A program made the position numbers and the translations under genes. 64,000 nucleotides of DNA. Source: an uncultured Pelagibacteraceae bacterium (GTDB taxonomy: Bacteria; Pseudomonadota; Alphaproteobacteria; Pelagibacterales; Pelagibacteraceae). How positions within the stretch are numbered: position 1 is the first letter of the stretch; every line of letters starts with the position of its first letter. The stretch spans positions 39,385-103,384 of the forward strand of contig CACJDW010000004.1 of assembly GCA_902592275.1 (NCBI GenBank), read 5' to 3'. Shown here piece by piece: positions 18,436-28,824 of this stretch. A model generated the notes under the pieces. That model was given only the letters and a program-made list of their open reading frames with translations. It searched no databases and was not told where the DNA came from.

Positions 18436-19684
18436 CTACTCTTTTTCCTAAAAGTTTAAAATAAAAAAACATAAACATTAAAAGCAATACAACTATTACT
18501 ATTGATACAGCTGAGCCCATTCCAATATCTGATATTGCAAAACCTTGTTGATAAACATTTATTGGTAAAGTTCTTGTTCCTGATGCACCTCCAGTTAATA
18601 AAAAGACGTCCTCAAATTTATTAAAATTCCATATAAATCTAATCATGAATAAAATTGAAATTACTGCAGTAATTTGGGGAAGTGTAATATTAAAAAATTT
18701 TTGAAAGGGACTAGCACCATCAACATCAGCTGCCTCATATAATTCTTTTGGAATAGCTTGGAGTCTTGCTAGAATAAATAAAAAGGCTAGAGGGAAATAC
18801 CTCCAAATTTCGAACATTATAACTGTTGTAAGTGCTAACCTTAATTTAAAATCAAATCCTAAAATACTAATTTCAATATATTTTTGTCCAAGAAGATTTA
18901 TTGGGGTTTCAATAATTTGATAATTTAATAATAAACTATTTAAGGTACCACTATTAGGGTCTAGTAAAAGTTCCCAAGTGTAAGCTAAAGCAACTACTGG
19001 GGCAACATATGGGAAAAGAAGAACACTTCTCATGAATGTTCTTCCATAAAATTTTTGATTAACCATCTGAGCGGTTAAAATACCGAATACTATTGAGCCA
19101 ACAGTTCCAAAAAATGTGTAATAAAAAGTTGTTAGTAGTAAATCTACAAATTCATTTTCAAACAAAACTTTTTTAAAATTTTTGAGAGTAAAGTTGGTAT
19201 TAAGCAATATATTGTCAGATTTCCCATCTAATTTTGGTTTAATAGATTTTAGACTTTTTTTATCTATTTTTGATCCATCATTTGTTGCAAATATTACTTG
19301 AAAATTTTCCCTATATTTAGCTGGCCAATTTCCAAATTCACATTTTAAGTTATATTTTTTAAAAGAACATCTTGGATCTAAATTTTCAATTTCAAAATTT
19401 TTTGGAAACCTATCTTGAAATGAAACATCTCTAATTTCTTGAATTAATGAACTATTTCTTAACTTATATAATATTTTAATTTTAGAAGGTTCATCAGAAA
19501 TAGATTTTACAATTTTTTTTGCTCTTGGTTCTGGAATTCGAATATCCTTTAATTCAACCTCTTTAAAACTAATCCAAATATTTGCAAAAATCGGAAATAA
19601 AATTATTGAAAATACTAAAAGTACTGCAGGTAGTGTTAGTATATATGCAGTTTTTTTTTCTGTATTTACTAAAGTATCATTCAT
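18425..19684 (-). CDS. Sugar-type ABC permease (MalF-like) with large extracytoplasmic insertion
   Basis: EAADVDGASPFQKFFNITLPQITAVISI. Confidence 0.87.
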   Translation of the reverse strand: MNDTLVNTEKKTAYILTLPAVLLVFSIILFPIFANIWISFKEVELKDIRIPEPRAKKIVKSISDEPSKIKILYKLRNSSLIQEIRDVSFQDRFPKNFEIENLDPRCSFKKYNLKCEFGNWPAKYRENFQVIFATNDGSKIDKKSLKSIKPKLDGKSDNILLNTNFTLKNFKKVLFENEFVDLLLTTFYYTFFGTVGSIVFGILTAQMVNQKFYGRTFMRSVLLFPYVAPVVALAYTWELLLDPNSGTLNSLLLNYQIIETPINLLGQKYIEISILGFDFKLRLALTTVIMFEIWRYFPLAFLFILARLQAIPKELYEAADVDGASPFQKFFNITLPQITAVISILFMIRFIWNFNKFEDVFLLTGGASGTRTLPINVYQQGFAISDIGMGSAVSIVIVVLLLMFMFFYFKLLGKRVDEN

Positions 19685-19685
19685 A

Positions 19686-19719
19686 AAAAAAGCGGATAAT
19701 TTATATTATCCGCTTTTTT
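19686..19719 (-). terminator. Strong hairpin between binding-protein gene and permease genes
   Basis: A(n)GCGGATAAT-TTAT-ATTATCCGCT(n), about 15-bp stem with flanking A/T runs. Confidence 0.85.
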
Positions 19720-19731
19720 AAAAAATTTAAA

Positions 19732-21063
19732 TTAATTGAATTTAGCTAATGATTTGTTAATCATATCAACAGCTTCATCGACATCGATTTGATCATCAAT
19801 ATAAAGTCTAGTAATTCTATTTATAAATTGAGAATTTATGACTTTTGAGGCTCTTGATAGTTCGCCTTCTTTAACACCCCATCTATTTGCAGTATCTAAA
19901 CCAGCTACAATGTTATTAATAACATCTGGGTCATATAGATCTGATAAAGGAGCTTTTCTATCAACTCCAACAGGTAGTTTACTCCAAGCTTTTGTGAAAG
20001 CCTCAGGGTCACTAGAATTTCCTCTTCTTACTGGAAATTTACCTTCTGGAGCTATCGATAAAGTGCTTGTGTAACCTTCATCCATTGAGTACATGATAAA
20101 TTGTTTAGCTTCATCTGTATCAGCATCAGCTGTTATACCAAAATATCTAACATCTGCCCATGCAGCACCCTTCTTATTACTAGGTCCACTAAAATTAGTA
20201 ATGAAACCAGTTTTAGAAGCCAGCTCAGGTGATGTTGGGTCACTGTTAATTGTTGGTGGAGCGGAGTCTCTTAAACCTGCAAGCTCATCCATGATAAATG
20301 GAGACCAAATTATCATTGGAGTTTTCCCTGCAAAGTAAAGTGCTCTAGATTGTTTCCAGTACAATTCACCTGGAGGACTTGCTTTAGCAATTACTTTATA
20401 AAACTCTAATGCTTCTTTAAGTTTTTTACCTTGTTTCTTGATACCACCCTTTTTAACAATATTAACCCCATTTGCTAAAAGAACGTGTTCTAAAACCTGA
20501 CTCATGAAATTTTCATCAGTTTTAGTTGCAGCAACAAAACCAAACATTCCGTTTTGTTTTGATAGTTTCTCAACAGCAGCTACAATGTTTGCATAGCTTG
20601 TTGGTGGTGCTAAATCTGCATTTTCAAAAAGGTCTTTTCTATAAACAACCATTTGTGTCCATCCATCAACTGGAACGGCTGCAATTTTTGAACCTTTTTT
20701 TGCCATGTTAAGTGCACCTGGTGCAAATGTATCTTTGCCTAATTCTTTAACAACATCGTTGTTAGCATCTACATCTAATATTCCTGCTTCAGCCCATGGC
20801 AATACATATTGTAAAGTATGATAGATCACATCTGGTAAGTCACCTGCTGCTGCTGCAGCTGTAGCTCTAGTTCCCAAATCTTTTTCTTCAACCGGTATCA
20901 CATCTACTTTAATACCTGTTTTAGCTTCAAAAGCTTTAGCCATTTCCTCTTGCTTAGCCATTCGAGCAGGCTGAACTTCTGTAGTCCAAAACTTTATGTC
21001 TGCGTAAACAATATTCGAAATAAAAAACGAAATTACGCATAACATCTTTATTATATTTTTCAT
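19732..21063 (-). CDS. Sugar-type extracellular solute-binding protein
   Basis: Signal peptide; SBP_bac_1-like IKFWTTEVQPARMAKQEEMAKAFEAKTGIKVDVIPV. Confidence 0.87.
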   Translation of the reverse strand: MKNIIKMLCVISFFISNIVYADIKFWTTEVQPARMAKQEEMAKAFEAKTGIKVDVIPVEEKDLGTRATAAAAAGDLPDVIYHTLQYVLPWAEAGILDVDANNDVVKELGKDTFAPGALNMAKKGSKIAAVPVDGWTQMVVYRKDLFENADLAPPTSYANIVAAVEKLSKQNGMFGFVAATKTDENFMSQVLEHVLLANGVNIVKKGGIKKQGKKLKEALEFYKVIAKASPPGELYWKQSRALYFAGKTPMIIWSPFIMDELAGLRDSAPPTINSDPTSPELASKTGFITNFSGPSNKKGAAWADVRYFGITADADTDEAKQFIMYSMDEGYTSTLSIAPEGKFPVRRGNSSDPEAFTKAWSKLPVGVDRKAPLSDLYDPDVINNIVAGLDTANRWGVKEGELSRASKVINSQFINRITRLYIDDQIDVDEAVDMINKSLAKFN

Positions 21064-21206
21064 TTCCCCTCCTATTTATACTCAAACTATATTAAAATGA
21101 TTCTATTTAGCAAAGACAAGACTGACACATATCAGGTATGTGATTGGTTCATGTTAATTATTCGAAAAAATGGTAAATATTTGAAATTAGTCAATTATAG
21201 GTTGTG

Positions 21207-22262
21207 TTATGATTTTAATCTTTTTCCATTTTCATCAAAAATAAAAATGTCATTTAAATCAAAACCTATGGAACTTCCTATTTCAACATTGCTTGGAATT
21301 TTTGCACTTAATTGGTGTTCATCTTTTTTCATATATACAATTTTTTCATTACCAAGGTTTTCAATTAATTCTATTTCAGGATTAAATGTAAATTTTGTAT
21401 TTTGATTTGCTTTTAAATGTTCAGGCCTAATACCCACAAAATGTTTTGATTTTTTTAATTTTAAATTATTAAATTGAATTTCGTTACCTAACAATTTAAT
21501 TGTGTTTTCCGAAACAACATTTTCCTCGTTTACTTCTAAAATATTCATTTTGGGTGTGCCTATAAATTGTGCAACAAAAATATTTGCTGGATCATTATAA
21601 ATTTCCTCAGGAGTACCAACCTGTTCAATATTTCCTTGATTTAAAATAACTATTCGATCTGCTAAGGTCATAGCCTCAACTTGGTCATGAGTAACATAAA
21701 TCATATTTGTTTTAATTTGATTATGTAATTTAGATATTTCAACTCTCATTTCCGCTCTCAACGCTGCATCAAGGTTAGATAAAGGTTCATCAAATAAAAA
21801 TATTTTTGGATTTCTTGTTATTGCTCTTCCAATCGCTACTCTTTGTCTTTGACCTCCAGATAATTGTTTTGGTTTTCGCTCTAATAGCTCTTCAATTTTT
21901 AAAATTTTTGCAGCTTGCATTACTTTTGTATTTATTTCTTCCTTTGGTCTTTTCTCAATTTTTAGACCAAAAGACATGTTTTCATAAACATTCATATGAG
22001 GATAAAGAGCGTAAGATTGAAAAACCATTGCAGTTTGACGTTTCGAAGGATGAAGTTCATTAATTTTTTGATCATTAATAAAAATTTCACCTTCATCTAT
22101 TTTTTCTAATCCGGCAATCATTCTTAGAAGAGTTGATTTTCCACATCCAGATGGTCCAACTAATACAAGAAACTCATCTTCTTTACCTAAAAGATTAAAA
22201 TCTGTGATTATTTTATTAGATCCAAATGATTTGTGTACTCCAGTAAATTTTATGTTAGCCAT
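21207..22262 (-). CDS. Sugar-type ABC transporter ATP-binding protein (UgpC/MsmX-like)
   Basis: GPSGCGKST, LSGGQRQRVAIGRAI, FLFDEPLSNLDAALR; C-terminal TOBE-like region. Confidence 0.92.
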   Translation of the reverse strand: MANIKFTGVHKSFGSNKIITDFNLLGKEDEFLVLVGPSGCGKSTLLRMIAGLEKIDEGEIFINDQKINELHPSKRQTAMVFQSYALYPHMNVYENMSFGLKIEKRPKEEINTKVMQAAKILKIEELLERKPKQLSGGQRQRVAIGRAITRNPKIFLFDEPLSNLDAALRAEMRVEISKLHNQIKTNMIYVTHDQVEAMTLADRIVILNQGNIEQVGTPEEIYNDPANIFVAQFIGTPKMNILEVNEENVVSENTIKLLGNEIQFNNLKLKKSKHFVGIRPEHLKANQNTKFTFNPEIELIENLGNEKIVYMKKDEHQLSAKIPSNVEIGSSIGFDLNDIFIFDENGKRLKS

Positions 22263-22263
22263 T

Positions 22264-23349
22264 TTATTTTTTTATACTTTCTAAAACATCAACTCCAATT
22301 TGTTTTAATATGTGGATTATATCAATTGGAACCCAGTTTTCACGAATTTTTCCTTCATCATGGTGATAAAAATCCATAACTCTCATAGTTACTTTTTGGT
22401 TTTCAGATTTATATCCTAACCAATCCTCAGTTCCATATATTGCCTGAATACTATTCCATCCTGCTGTTAAAGAAAATTTTCCATCCCCTAACTCACAATA
22501 ATGGCCAAGTTTCCAATAATTTCTTTCCTTAAAAGTTTTTCTAAAAGGTAACTGATGATTATCTACAAATCCTTCTAAAGTTCTGGCAGTTCCAATACCA
22601 CTTGGTCCATACCAAATCATTTTTTCATGCCAATAATCTTTTTGTGGATGATTTATTAGTCTTTCTTTGAGGTCTTTATCAGAAGAAACCTCTAATTCAG
22701 GTTTTATATTTAAACTTCTCTGCATGATAAGTGATTGCTCTAAACTAGCTTTAGAAATTTCCATGTTTTTTTCAAAAAAATTTACACCATCTGTGTTAAT
22801 TGGATTTAACCAATTTCCTTCAGATCCTCTTGATGGATTAATTGGATTTGATCCAGTTTGTATTAATAGATCTATTAAATCGATTAAAATGTAACTCTCA
22901 ATAATTTTACCATCTTTAAGCTGATGAATTTCACAACACTTTAAATTTACCATTTTGTTATTGGGTTGAATGCCCAACCAAGTATTTTTAAACACTCCTG
23001 ACAATGAAGAAATTGAACCTACTTGAATTTTATCTCTAAAAGCGCCGCTAATTACTATTTGCTCTCTTCTTTCAAGATCAGGAAATGAATTTAAAAGAGG
23101 TTTCCAAAATTTTTCTTTAAAATCATCAACTCCTACAAATTCATTTAATGGGTAAAAACAATTAACATTAATATTGTGAGAGAACGCATTTTTAAGATTT
23201 TGATCTAGTTTAGAGATGCCGTCATTTACTATTGAATTTAAATATTTTCTGACAACTTGTTTGTAGTTATAATTTTCCTCAGGTGATATTACTATTTTTT
23301 CTACTTTCTCTTGACCTTTAAGACCTGTATCAAATTGTTCTATTTGCAT
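22264..23349 (-). CDS. Tandem SnoaL/NTF2-like protein (start 23349 or 23379)
   Basis: Two SnoaL-like repeats; KDGKIIESYILIDLIDLLIQTG and EGKIRENWVPIDIIHILKQIG. Confidence 0.75.
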   Translation of the reverse strand: MQIEQFDTGLKGQEKVEKIVISPEENYNYKQVVRKYLNSIVNDGISKLDQNLKNAFSHNINVNCFYPLNEFVGVDDFKEKFWKPLLNSFPDLERREQIVISGAFRDKIQVGSISSLSGVFKNTWLGIQPNNKMVNLKCCEIHQLKDGKIIESYILIDLIDLLIQTGSNPINPSRGSEGNWLNPINTDGVNFFEKNMEISKASLEQSLIMQRSLNIKPELEVSSDKDLKERLINHPQKDYWHEKMIWYGPSGIGTARTLEGFVDNHQLPFRKTFKERNYWKLGHYCELGDGKFSLTAGWNSIQAIYGTEDWLGYKSENQKVTMRVMDFYHHDEGKIRENWVPIDIIHILKQIGVDVLESIKK

Positions 23350-23399
23350 ATATTTTTTGTTAGATAATTTTACTATCACAAAATATAGTTTAAAAAAAT

Positions 23400-24344
23400 A
23401 TGAATAATCGATTAGCTAAATTTAAAGATCTTGTTCCAAGTACTTTACCATTTGTTGAGGGCAAGATGGATGGTCACAAAGAAAGAAAAAATTATTCTAT
23501 TGTAGGCCCAGGTGTCGCAGAGGATAGTAAACAATTTGTTAAAATAGCAATGCCTCATAGCTTTAATCTAGGTGCTGTATCTGCTATGCCTAAAAATGGT
23601 TCTGGTTTACATAGTCATACAACTGCAGAGGTTTTCATTATTTATTCTGGTAAATGGAAATTTTATTGGGGAGCTGAAGGCAAAGATGAAACAATATTAA
23701 GTACTGGAGATATTATCTCTATGCCCACAAATATGTTTAGAGCATTTGAAAATGCGGGTGATGAAGAAGGTTTAATTTTTGTAGTTTTAGGTGGAGACGA
23801 TCCTGGAATAATAACTTGGGTTCCAAGTGTCTTAGAAAAAGCAAAAAAAACAGGCATGGCACTATTAAATGATAATTCATTGATTGATTTATCTTTAAAT
23901 GAAATTCCAAAAGGGAAAAGTATTCTTGAACCAATTTCTGAAGAAGAAATAAAAAAATTTGATAATTACAAACTAGATCAGCTAGAAAAATTCATATGTA
24001 AAAATAATGAAAATTCTAAACAAGTTAATAAAGTAAACGATAATTTTGATTTAATTCAGGTTCTTGGAAATAAATTTGAAAATAAAGAATACGCTCCATT
24101 AATAAATCAAGATACTGGATTTAACCTTTCAATTTTAAAATGTAAAAACGGACAAATAACTAATTTAAAGTTTGAAAAACCTACAATATTGTTTTCAAGA
24201 ACTGGTAAGTGGGAAATTATGATTGATGATTTTCAATGTATTATAAATCCCAAAGATACAATTTCTATCCCAATTAATTCAAATGTTAATATAAAGATAA
24301 ATGAACAAGAGGATTGTTACTTAAATTGTGTAACACAAATCTAA
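23400..24344 (+). CDS. Double cupin-domain protein
   Basis: GSGLHSHTTAEVFIIYSGKWKFYWG...GDIISMPTNMFRAFENAGDEE; second, degenerate cupin-like half. Confidence 0.78.
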   Translation: MNNRLAKFKDLVPSTLPFVEGKMDGHKERKNYSIVGPGVAEDSKQFVKIAMPHSFNLGAVSAMPKNGSGLHSHTTAEVFIIYSGKWKFYWGAEGKDETILSTGDIISMPTNMFRAFENAGDEEGLIFVVLGGDDPGIITWVPSVLEKAKKTGMALLNDNSLIDLSLNEIPKGKSILEPISEEEIKKFDNYKLDQLEKFICKNNENSKQVNKVNDNFDLIQVLGNKFENKEYAPLINQDTGFNLSILKCKNGQITNLKFEKPTILFSRTGKWEIMIDDFQCIINPKDTISIPINSNVNIKINEQEDCYLNCVTQI

Positions 24345-25306
24345 TGAAAGGGTTTGATCCAAAGTATAAAAATTTTCCTGATTACATACTTAAAATAACT
24401 AAACAAATTTGGGAAAACAAAGATGTTGAGTCTATTGCTCAATTTTACACTGATAATATTCCTGTTAGATCTCCATTTGGAGTTACTTATGGAAACAAAC
24501 CTGTAATTGATGCAACTTATGCAACCTTAAAAGAATTTCCTAATAGACAGTTGCTTGGTGAAGATGTGATCTGGAATGGAAATGATGATGTGGGTTATCA
24601 TTCATCTCATAGAATTTTAAGTAAAGGAACACATCTTGGTGATGGTTCATATGGTAAACCAACCGGTAAAGATATTTATTATAGAGTCATTGCTGATTGC
24701 GCATGCAAAAATAATCAAGTCTATGATGAATGGATTGTCCGTGATCAAGGTGCAATGGTAAGACAACTAGGACTTAAACCAAAAGAATTTGCACAAATGA
24801 TTATTGATAAAGAAGGTGGTGCTGACAAAGCAAAACAATTATTCAATTCAAGCTCTGACATGAAATCAGATTATAAACAAGGCGTTGTGCCTAATGAGTC
24901 TGCTGGAGGAAATTACTCAAAAATATTGAAAAATATCTTTAAAAATAATTATGATTTTTCTGATTATGCAAGAGCTGCAACTATCTATTGGCCTGGAAAT
25001 AAAATTGGACATGGAAGAGAGGATATTGTCAAATTTTGGAATAATTTAAAAAATACATTTAGTGATATAAAGTTTTCAATAGAACATGTTGGTTATTTAG
25101 AAGAACCAGATAAAAATCCCAAAGCATCAATAAGATGGTTTTTAGAAGGTAGTCATTCTAAAGATACTGAAGAATTTGGTGAAAAATCAAATAAAAATAT
25201 TTTCATAATGGGGATAAACCATGCAGAAATAGTTGATGGTAATGTTATAAGAGAATGGGTTTTATTTGATGAGATTGCAATTTGGAAACAAATTTTAATG
25301 AAATAA
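24344..25306 (+). CDS. Tandem SnoaL/NTF2-like protein (ORF opens at 24314; likely start near MKGFDPKYKNF)
   Basis: Two SnoaL-like halves; DEWIVRDQGAMVRQLG and REWVLFDEIAIWKQI. Confidence 0.72.
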   Translation: MKGFDPKYKNFPDYILKITKQIWENKDVESIAQFYTDNIPVRSPFGVTYGNKPVIDATYATLKEFPNRQLLGEDVIWNGNDDVGYHSSHRILSKGTHLGDGSYGKPTGKDIYYRVIADCACKNNQVYDEWIVRDQGAMVRQLGLKPKEFAQMIIDKEGGADKAKQLFNSSSDMKSDYKQGVVPNESAGGNYSKILKNIFKNNYDFSDYARAATIYWPGNKIGHGREDIVKFWNNLKNTFSDIKFSIEHVGYLEEPDKNPKASIRWFLEGSHSKDTEEFGEKSNKNIFIMGINHAEIVDGNVIREWVLFDEIAIWKQILMK

Positions 25307-25309
25307 ATT

Positions 25310-26437
25310 ATGAGCAAAATTAAAACAACACATGTAGGAAGTTTACCTAGATCAAATAAATTATCAGAACTCTTATTTAAAAAAGATCAAAAAGAACAAA
25401 TAGATTTTAATCAATTTGATAAGATTGTTCAAAAAGATGTTAACAACATTGTTAAAAAACAAATCGAGGTTGGAATTGATTATATTAGCGATGGTGAAAT
25501 GTCTAAGATTAGTTATGCTACTTATGTTAAGGATAGAATTGATGGATTTTCTGGAGAGAGTGAGAGAAAAGCGCCTAAAGATTTAGACGACTTTCCTTCT
25601 TTTAAAGAAAGAATTGCAAGAACAGGTGGTACTCCAACTTATACAAGACCATGTTGTACTAGTGAATTAAAAATTAAGGATAAAACTTCCCTAACAAAAG
25701 ATATTGATAATTTTAAGCAAGCATTAGAAAAAAATAATCATAAAGATGGATTTATGAACGCTGCCTCTCCTGGGGTTATTTCAGCTTTTTTACCAAATAA
25801 ATTTTATAAAAATGATGATGTGTATTTAGAAAACTTATCTAACATTATGAAAGATGAGTATGAAGAAATTACCTCAAATGGATTAAAACTTCAGTTAGAT
25901 TGTCCAGATTTAGCTCTTGCTAGACACATGACTTTTAAAGATTTGTCTGAAGAAGAATTTTTAATTAGAGCTGAAAAACAAATAGAATGTCTAAATAATG
26001 CTATTAAAAATATCGACAGCTCTAGTATAAGACTACATATTTGTTGGGGAAATTATGAAGGACCTCATCTACATGATATTTCTTTAGAAAAGATAATGCC
26101 AATTGCATTGAAAGCTAATGTACAGACTTATTTAATTGAGTCATCTAATCCAAGACATTCTCATGAGTGGCAAATTTTTGAAAATTTAAAAATTCCAAGT
26201 GACAAAATAATTGCCCCAGGTGTAATAGATTCTACAACAAATTTTGTAGAACATCCCGAAGTTGTAAAGAATAGAATTTTAACTTTTTCTAAAGTAATTG
26301 ATGCTGAACAATTATTGGCTGGAACTGACTGTGGTTTTGGTACTTTTGCTGGCTTTGGAAATGTTGATGAAAATATTGTTTATAAGAAGCTAGAGTCTTT
26401 GGTGCTTGGCGCAGAACTTGCGTCAAAAGTGATTTAA
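25310..26437 (+). CDS. MetE C-terminal-like protein (cobalamin-independent methionine synthase-like zinc fold)
   Basis: THVGSLPR start; LHICWGNYEGP, YLIESSNPRH, LLAGTDCGFGTFAGFG carry candidate HxC, E and C zinc ligands. Confidence 0.8.
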   Translation: MSKIKTTHVGSLPRSNKLSELLFKKDQKEQIDFNQFDKIVQKDVNNIVKKQIEVGIDYISDGEMSKISYATYVKDRIDGFSGESERKAPKDLDDFPSFKERIARTGGTPTYTRPCCTSELKIKDKTSLTKDIDNFKQALEKNNHKDGFMNAASPGVISAFLPNKFYKNDDVYLENLSNIMKDEYEEITSNGLKLQLDCPDLALARHMTFKDLSEEEFLIRAEKQIECLNNAIKNIDSSSIRLHICWGNYEGPHLHDISLEKIMPIALKANVQTYLIESSNPRHSHEWQIFENLKIPSDKIIAPGVIDSTTNFVEHPEVVKNRILTFSKVIDAEQLLAGTDCGFGTFAGFGNVDENIVYKKLESLVLGAELASKVI

Positions 26438-26522
26438 TTTCCTCTTTAATTTAAACTTCGTAATAGATATAATTTTTGAACTTAAATTATAATTTAACAA
26501 TAAATATAAAGAGAGAAAACAT

Positions 26523-27743
26523 ATGAGAAAAATACTAGTTACTTTATTGTTTCTGCTTTTTGGAACTTCTGCTTATGCAGATTGTAACATTAAAAGTGGT
26601 TCAATAAATATTTTGGCTAATGATTTTCCTGCATTAAGAACTTTCGTTGAAACTTCTAAACAATGTAAAGGAAGTGCAGATTTTAAAGTGACACATTCAT
26701 CTGAGCACAATAAAATCGCAGTGCCAGCTCTTACTGCAAATCCATCTGAATTTTCAGCTAGAATTGCAGCAAACAGTTCAATCGTTCCTTTGATGAACCA
26801 AGATTTAATTAGACCATTAGATGATCTTGTTAAAAAATATGGAAAAGGAATTCAAGACTCTCAATTAATTACAATCGATGGAAAAGTAATGGCTGTAGCG
26901 TTTATGGCTAATACTCAACATTTGTATTACAGAGAAGATGTTTTGAAAGACCTTGGTATAGCTATTCCAAAAACTTATGAGGAAGTAGTTGCAGCATCTG
27001 AAAAAATTAGAGCTTCAGGTAAAATGCAATATCCTTATGCAGCCGCATACAAAGCTGGTTGGAATTTAGCAGAGGAATTTGTGAACATGTTTATTGGTCA
27101 CGGTGGTGAATTCTTTAAATCTGGAAGTGCAGAGCCTAATATAAATAATGCTAAAGGTGTTGCTACTTTAAATATGTTAAAAAAATTATCTGAATTGAGT
27201 AACCCTGATTACTTAACTCATGATAGTGAAGCAATTAAAGTAGAATGGGAGTCTGGTAATGTTGCACTGATGACATTATGGGCATCTAGATCAGGAACAC
27301 TTTTAGATGATGAAGGTGATCCTAACATTACTAAGGCAACTAAATTAACTGGACCTGCTACTGTAGGTGGAGGAAATATTCCAGCTGCTACATTATGGTG
27401 GGATGGTTTCACACTTGCAAAAAACAGACCTGATGCAGATGCTGAGGCAACATTTAGAGCTTTAGCGCATGCAGCATCAAATAAAAAGATGGTTGCTGAC
27501 GCTGCTGATCAAGCCGTTTGGTTAGTAGAAGGGTTTGTACCAGGACCAAAATCTATTGGTGTTATCGAAGCTGTAAAAATGGGAGCAAAACCATATCCAA
27601 TGTTACCGCAAATGGGTTTAATGCATGGTGCATTAGGAAGTGAGATTGTTGAATTTTTACAAGGTAAAGAGTCGGCTGAACAAGCATTGAAAGATGTTGA
27701 GGCTGCTTACATCAGTAAAGCTAAAGAACAAGGCTTTCTATAA
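26523..27743 (+). CDS. Sugar-type extracellular solute-binding protein
   Basis: Signal peptide; SBP_bac_1-like sequence; permeases follow. Confidence 0.85.
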   Translation: MRKILVTLLFLLFGTSAYADCNIKSGSINILANDFPALRTFVETSKQCKGSADFKVTHSSEHNKIAVPALTANPSEFSARIAANSSIVPLMNQDLIRPLDDLVKKYGKGIQDSQLITIDGKVMAVAFMANTQHLYYREDVLKDLGIAIPKTYEEVVAASEKIRASGKMQYPYAAAYKAGWNLAEEFVNMFIGHGGEFFKSGSAEPNINNAKGVATLNMLKKLSELSNPDYLTHDSEAIKVEWESGNVALMTLWASRSGTLLDDEGDPNITKATKLTGPATVGGGNIPAATLWWDGFTLAKNRPDADAEATFRALAHAASNKKMVADAADQAVWLVEGFVPGPKSIGVIEAVKMGAKPYPMLPQMGLMHGALGSEIVEFLQGKESAEQALKDVEAAYISKAKEQGFL

Positions 27744-27757
27744 AATCTAAAACTTAT

Positions 27758-27780
27758 AAGTGGGGATTTATTCCCCACTT
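27758..27780 (+). terminator. Hairpin between binding-protein gene and permease
   Basis: AAGTGGGG-ATTTATT-CCCCACTT. Confidence 0.65.
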
Positions 27781-27793
27781 AATCAATTTTTAA

Positions 27794-28822
27794 ATGCCTA
27801 ATAAAACTTTTTTTTGGTTTTTTTTGCCAACAGGTTTAGCAATGATCCTGTTTATTGGGCTACCAATTATATCTACTGGAATTCAATCATTCTACGCACA
27901 ACATGATCAAGTAGTAAAAGAAGTTAAAAAATGTGACCCTTTTGGATGTACTGTTTCAATTGTTGTTGATAACGAAGAAACCTCGAAAATTAGAGAAGCA
28001 AAGCCACTTGGTAAATTTAATGGCTTTGGCACTTATACTGATCGAAATCATTTAGCAGTTGATGAAATAAAAAAATTTTGGAATGAAACTGAAAGTTTTG
28101 GCGCTTTTGTAGACCAGGTAACTAATCTACCCTTTTATAAAGCTCTGATATTTACTTTAACTTATTGTTTGTTTGTTACACCTAATGTACTCCTCTTAGG
28201 ATTTATTATTGCATTAAGCTTAAATGCAGTTGCTAGAAAAATTAGGGGACCTTTAATCTTTGGTACAATTTTACCTATGATTGTTACACCGTTGGTTGGA
28301 TCATTGGTATTATTTTGGATGATAGATTCTCAGGGAATAATTGGAGCTAATATTCAAAATTTAATGAATGATCCTTATTTATCACTTAAATCATCAAAAA
28401 CATTAACTTGGATAACAATAATTATTTATGGTATTTGGCATCACTCCCCTTTTGCTTTTGTGGTTTTTTATGCAGCACTTCAAACAGTTCCTCAAGAACC
28501 AATTGAAGCTGCAATTATAGATGGAGCCTCAAGATTTCAAAGAATTAAACATATAGTATTACCTCATATTTATCCTGTAGTCACATTTGTAGCTTTGATT
28601 TCTTTAATGGATAACTTTAGAGTATTTGAGCCCATTATTGGTTTTAGCGCTGAAGGAAGTGCACAATCATTATCTTGGTTAATCTATGACAATTTAGTTA
28701 ATGAGGAAGTAATATTGTTTGGTTCTGCTGCAGCTACTTCAATGATGACTATTATTGGTATAGCTATTCTGCTAGCACCAGTGTTAATTAGAACTTGGAA
28801 AGAATTTAAAACAGCGAGATAA
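27794..28822 (+). CDS. Sugar-type ABC permease
   Basis: EAAIIDGASRFQRIKHIVLPHIYPVVTFVALISLMDNFRVFEPI. Confidence 0.87.
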   Translation: MPNKTFFWFFLPTGLAMILFIGLPIISTGIQSFYAQHDQVVKEVKKCDPFGCTVSIVVDNEETSKIREAKPLGKFNGFGTYTDRNHLAVDEIKKFWNETESFGAFVDQVTNLPFYKALIFTLTYCLFVTPNVLLLGFIIALSLNAVARKIRGPLIFGTILPMIVTPLVGSLVLFWMIDSQGIIGANIQNLMNDPYLSLKSSKTLTWITIIIYGIWHHSPFAFVVFYAALQTVPQEPIEAAIIDGASRFQRIKHIVLPHIYPVVTFVALISLMDNFRVFEPIIGFSAEGSAQSLSWLIYDNLVNEEVILFGSAAATSMMTIIGIAILLAPVLIRTWKEFKTAR

Positions 28823-28824
28823 TT

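Noticed and set aside
21097-21405. 102-aa plus-strand ORF spanning the gap and the 3' end of the ATPase gene
   Set aside because: Mostly antisense to the ATPase; compositional artefact of AT-rich DNA, although the 144-bp gap itself could hold a promoter
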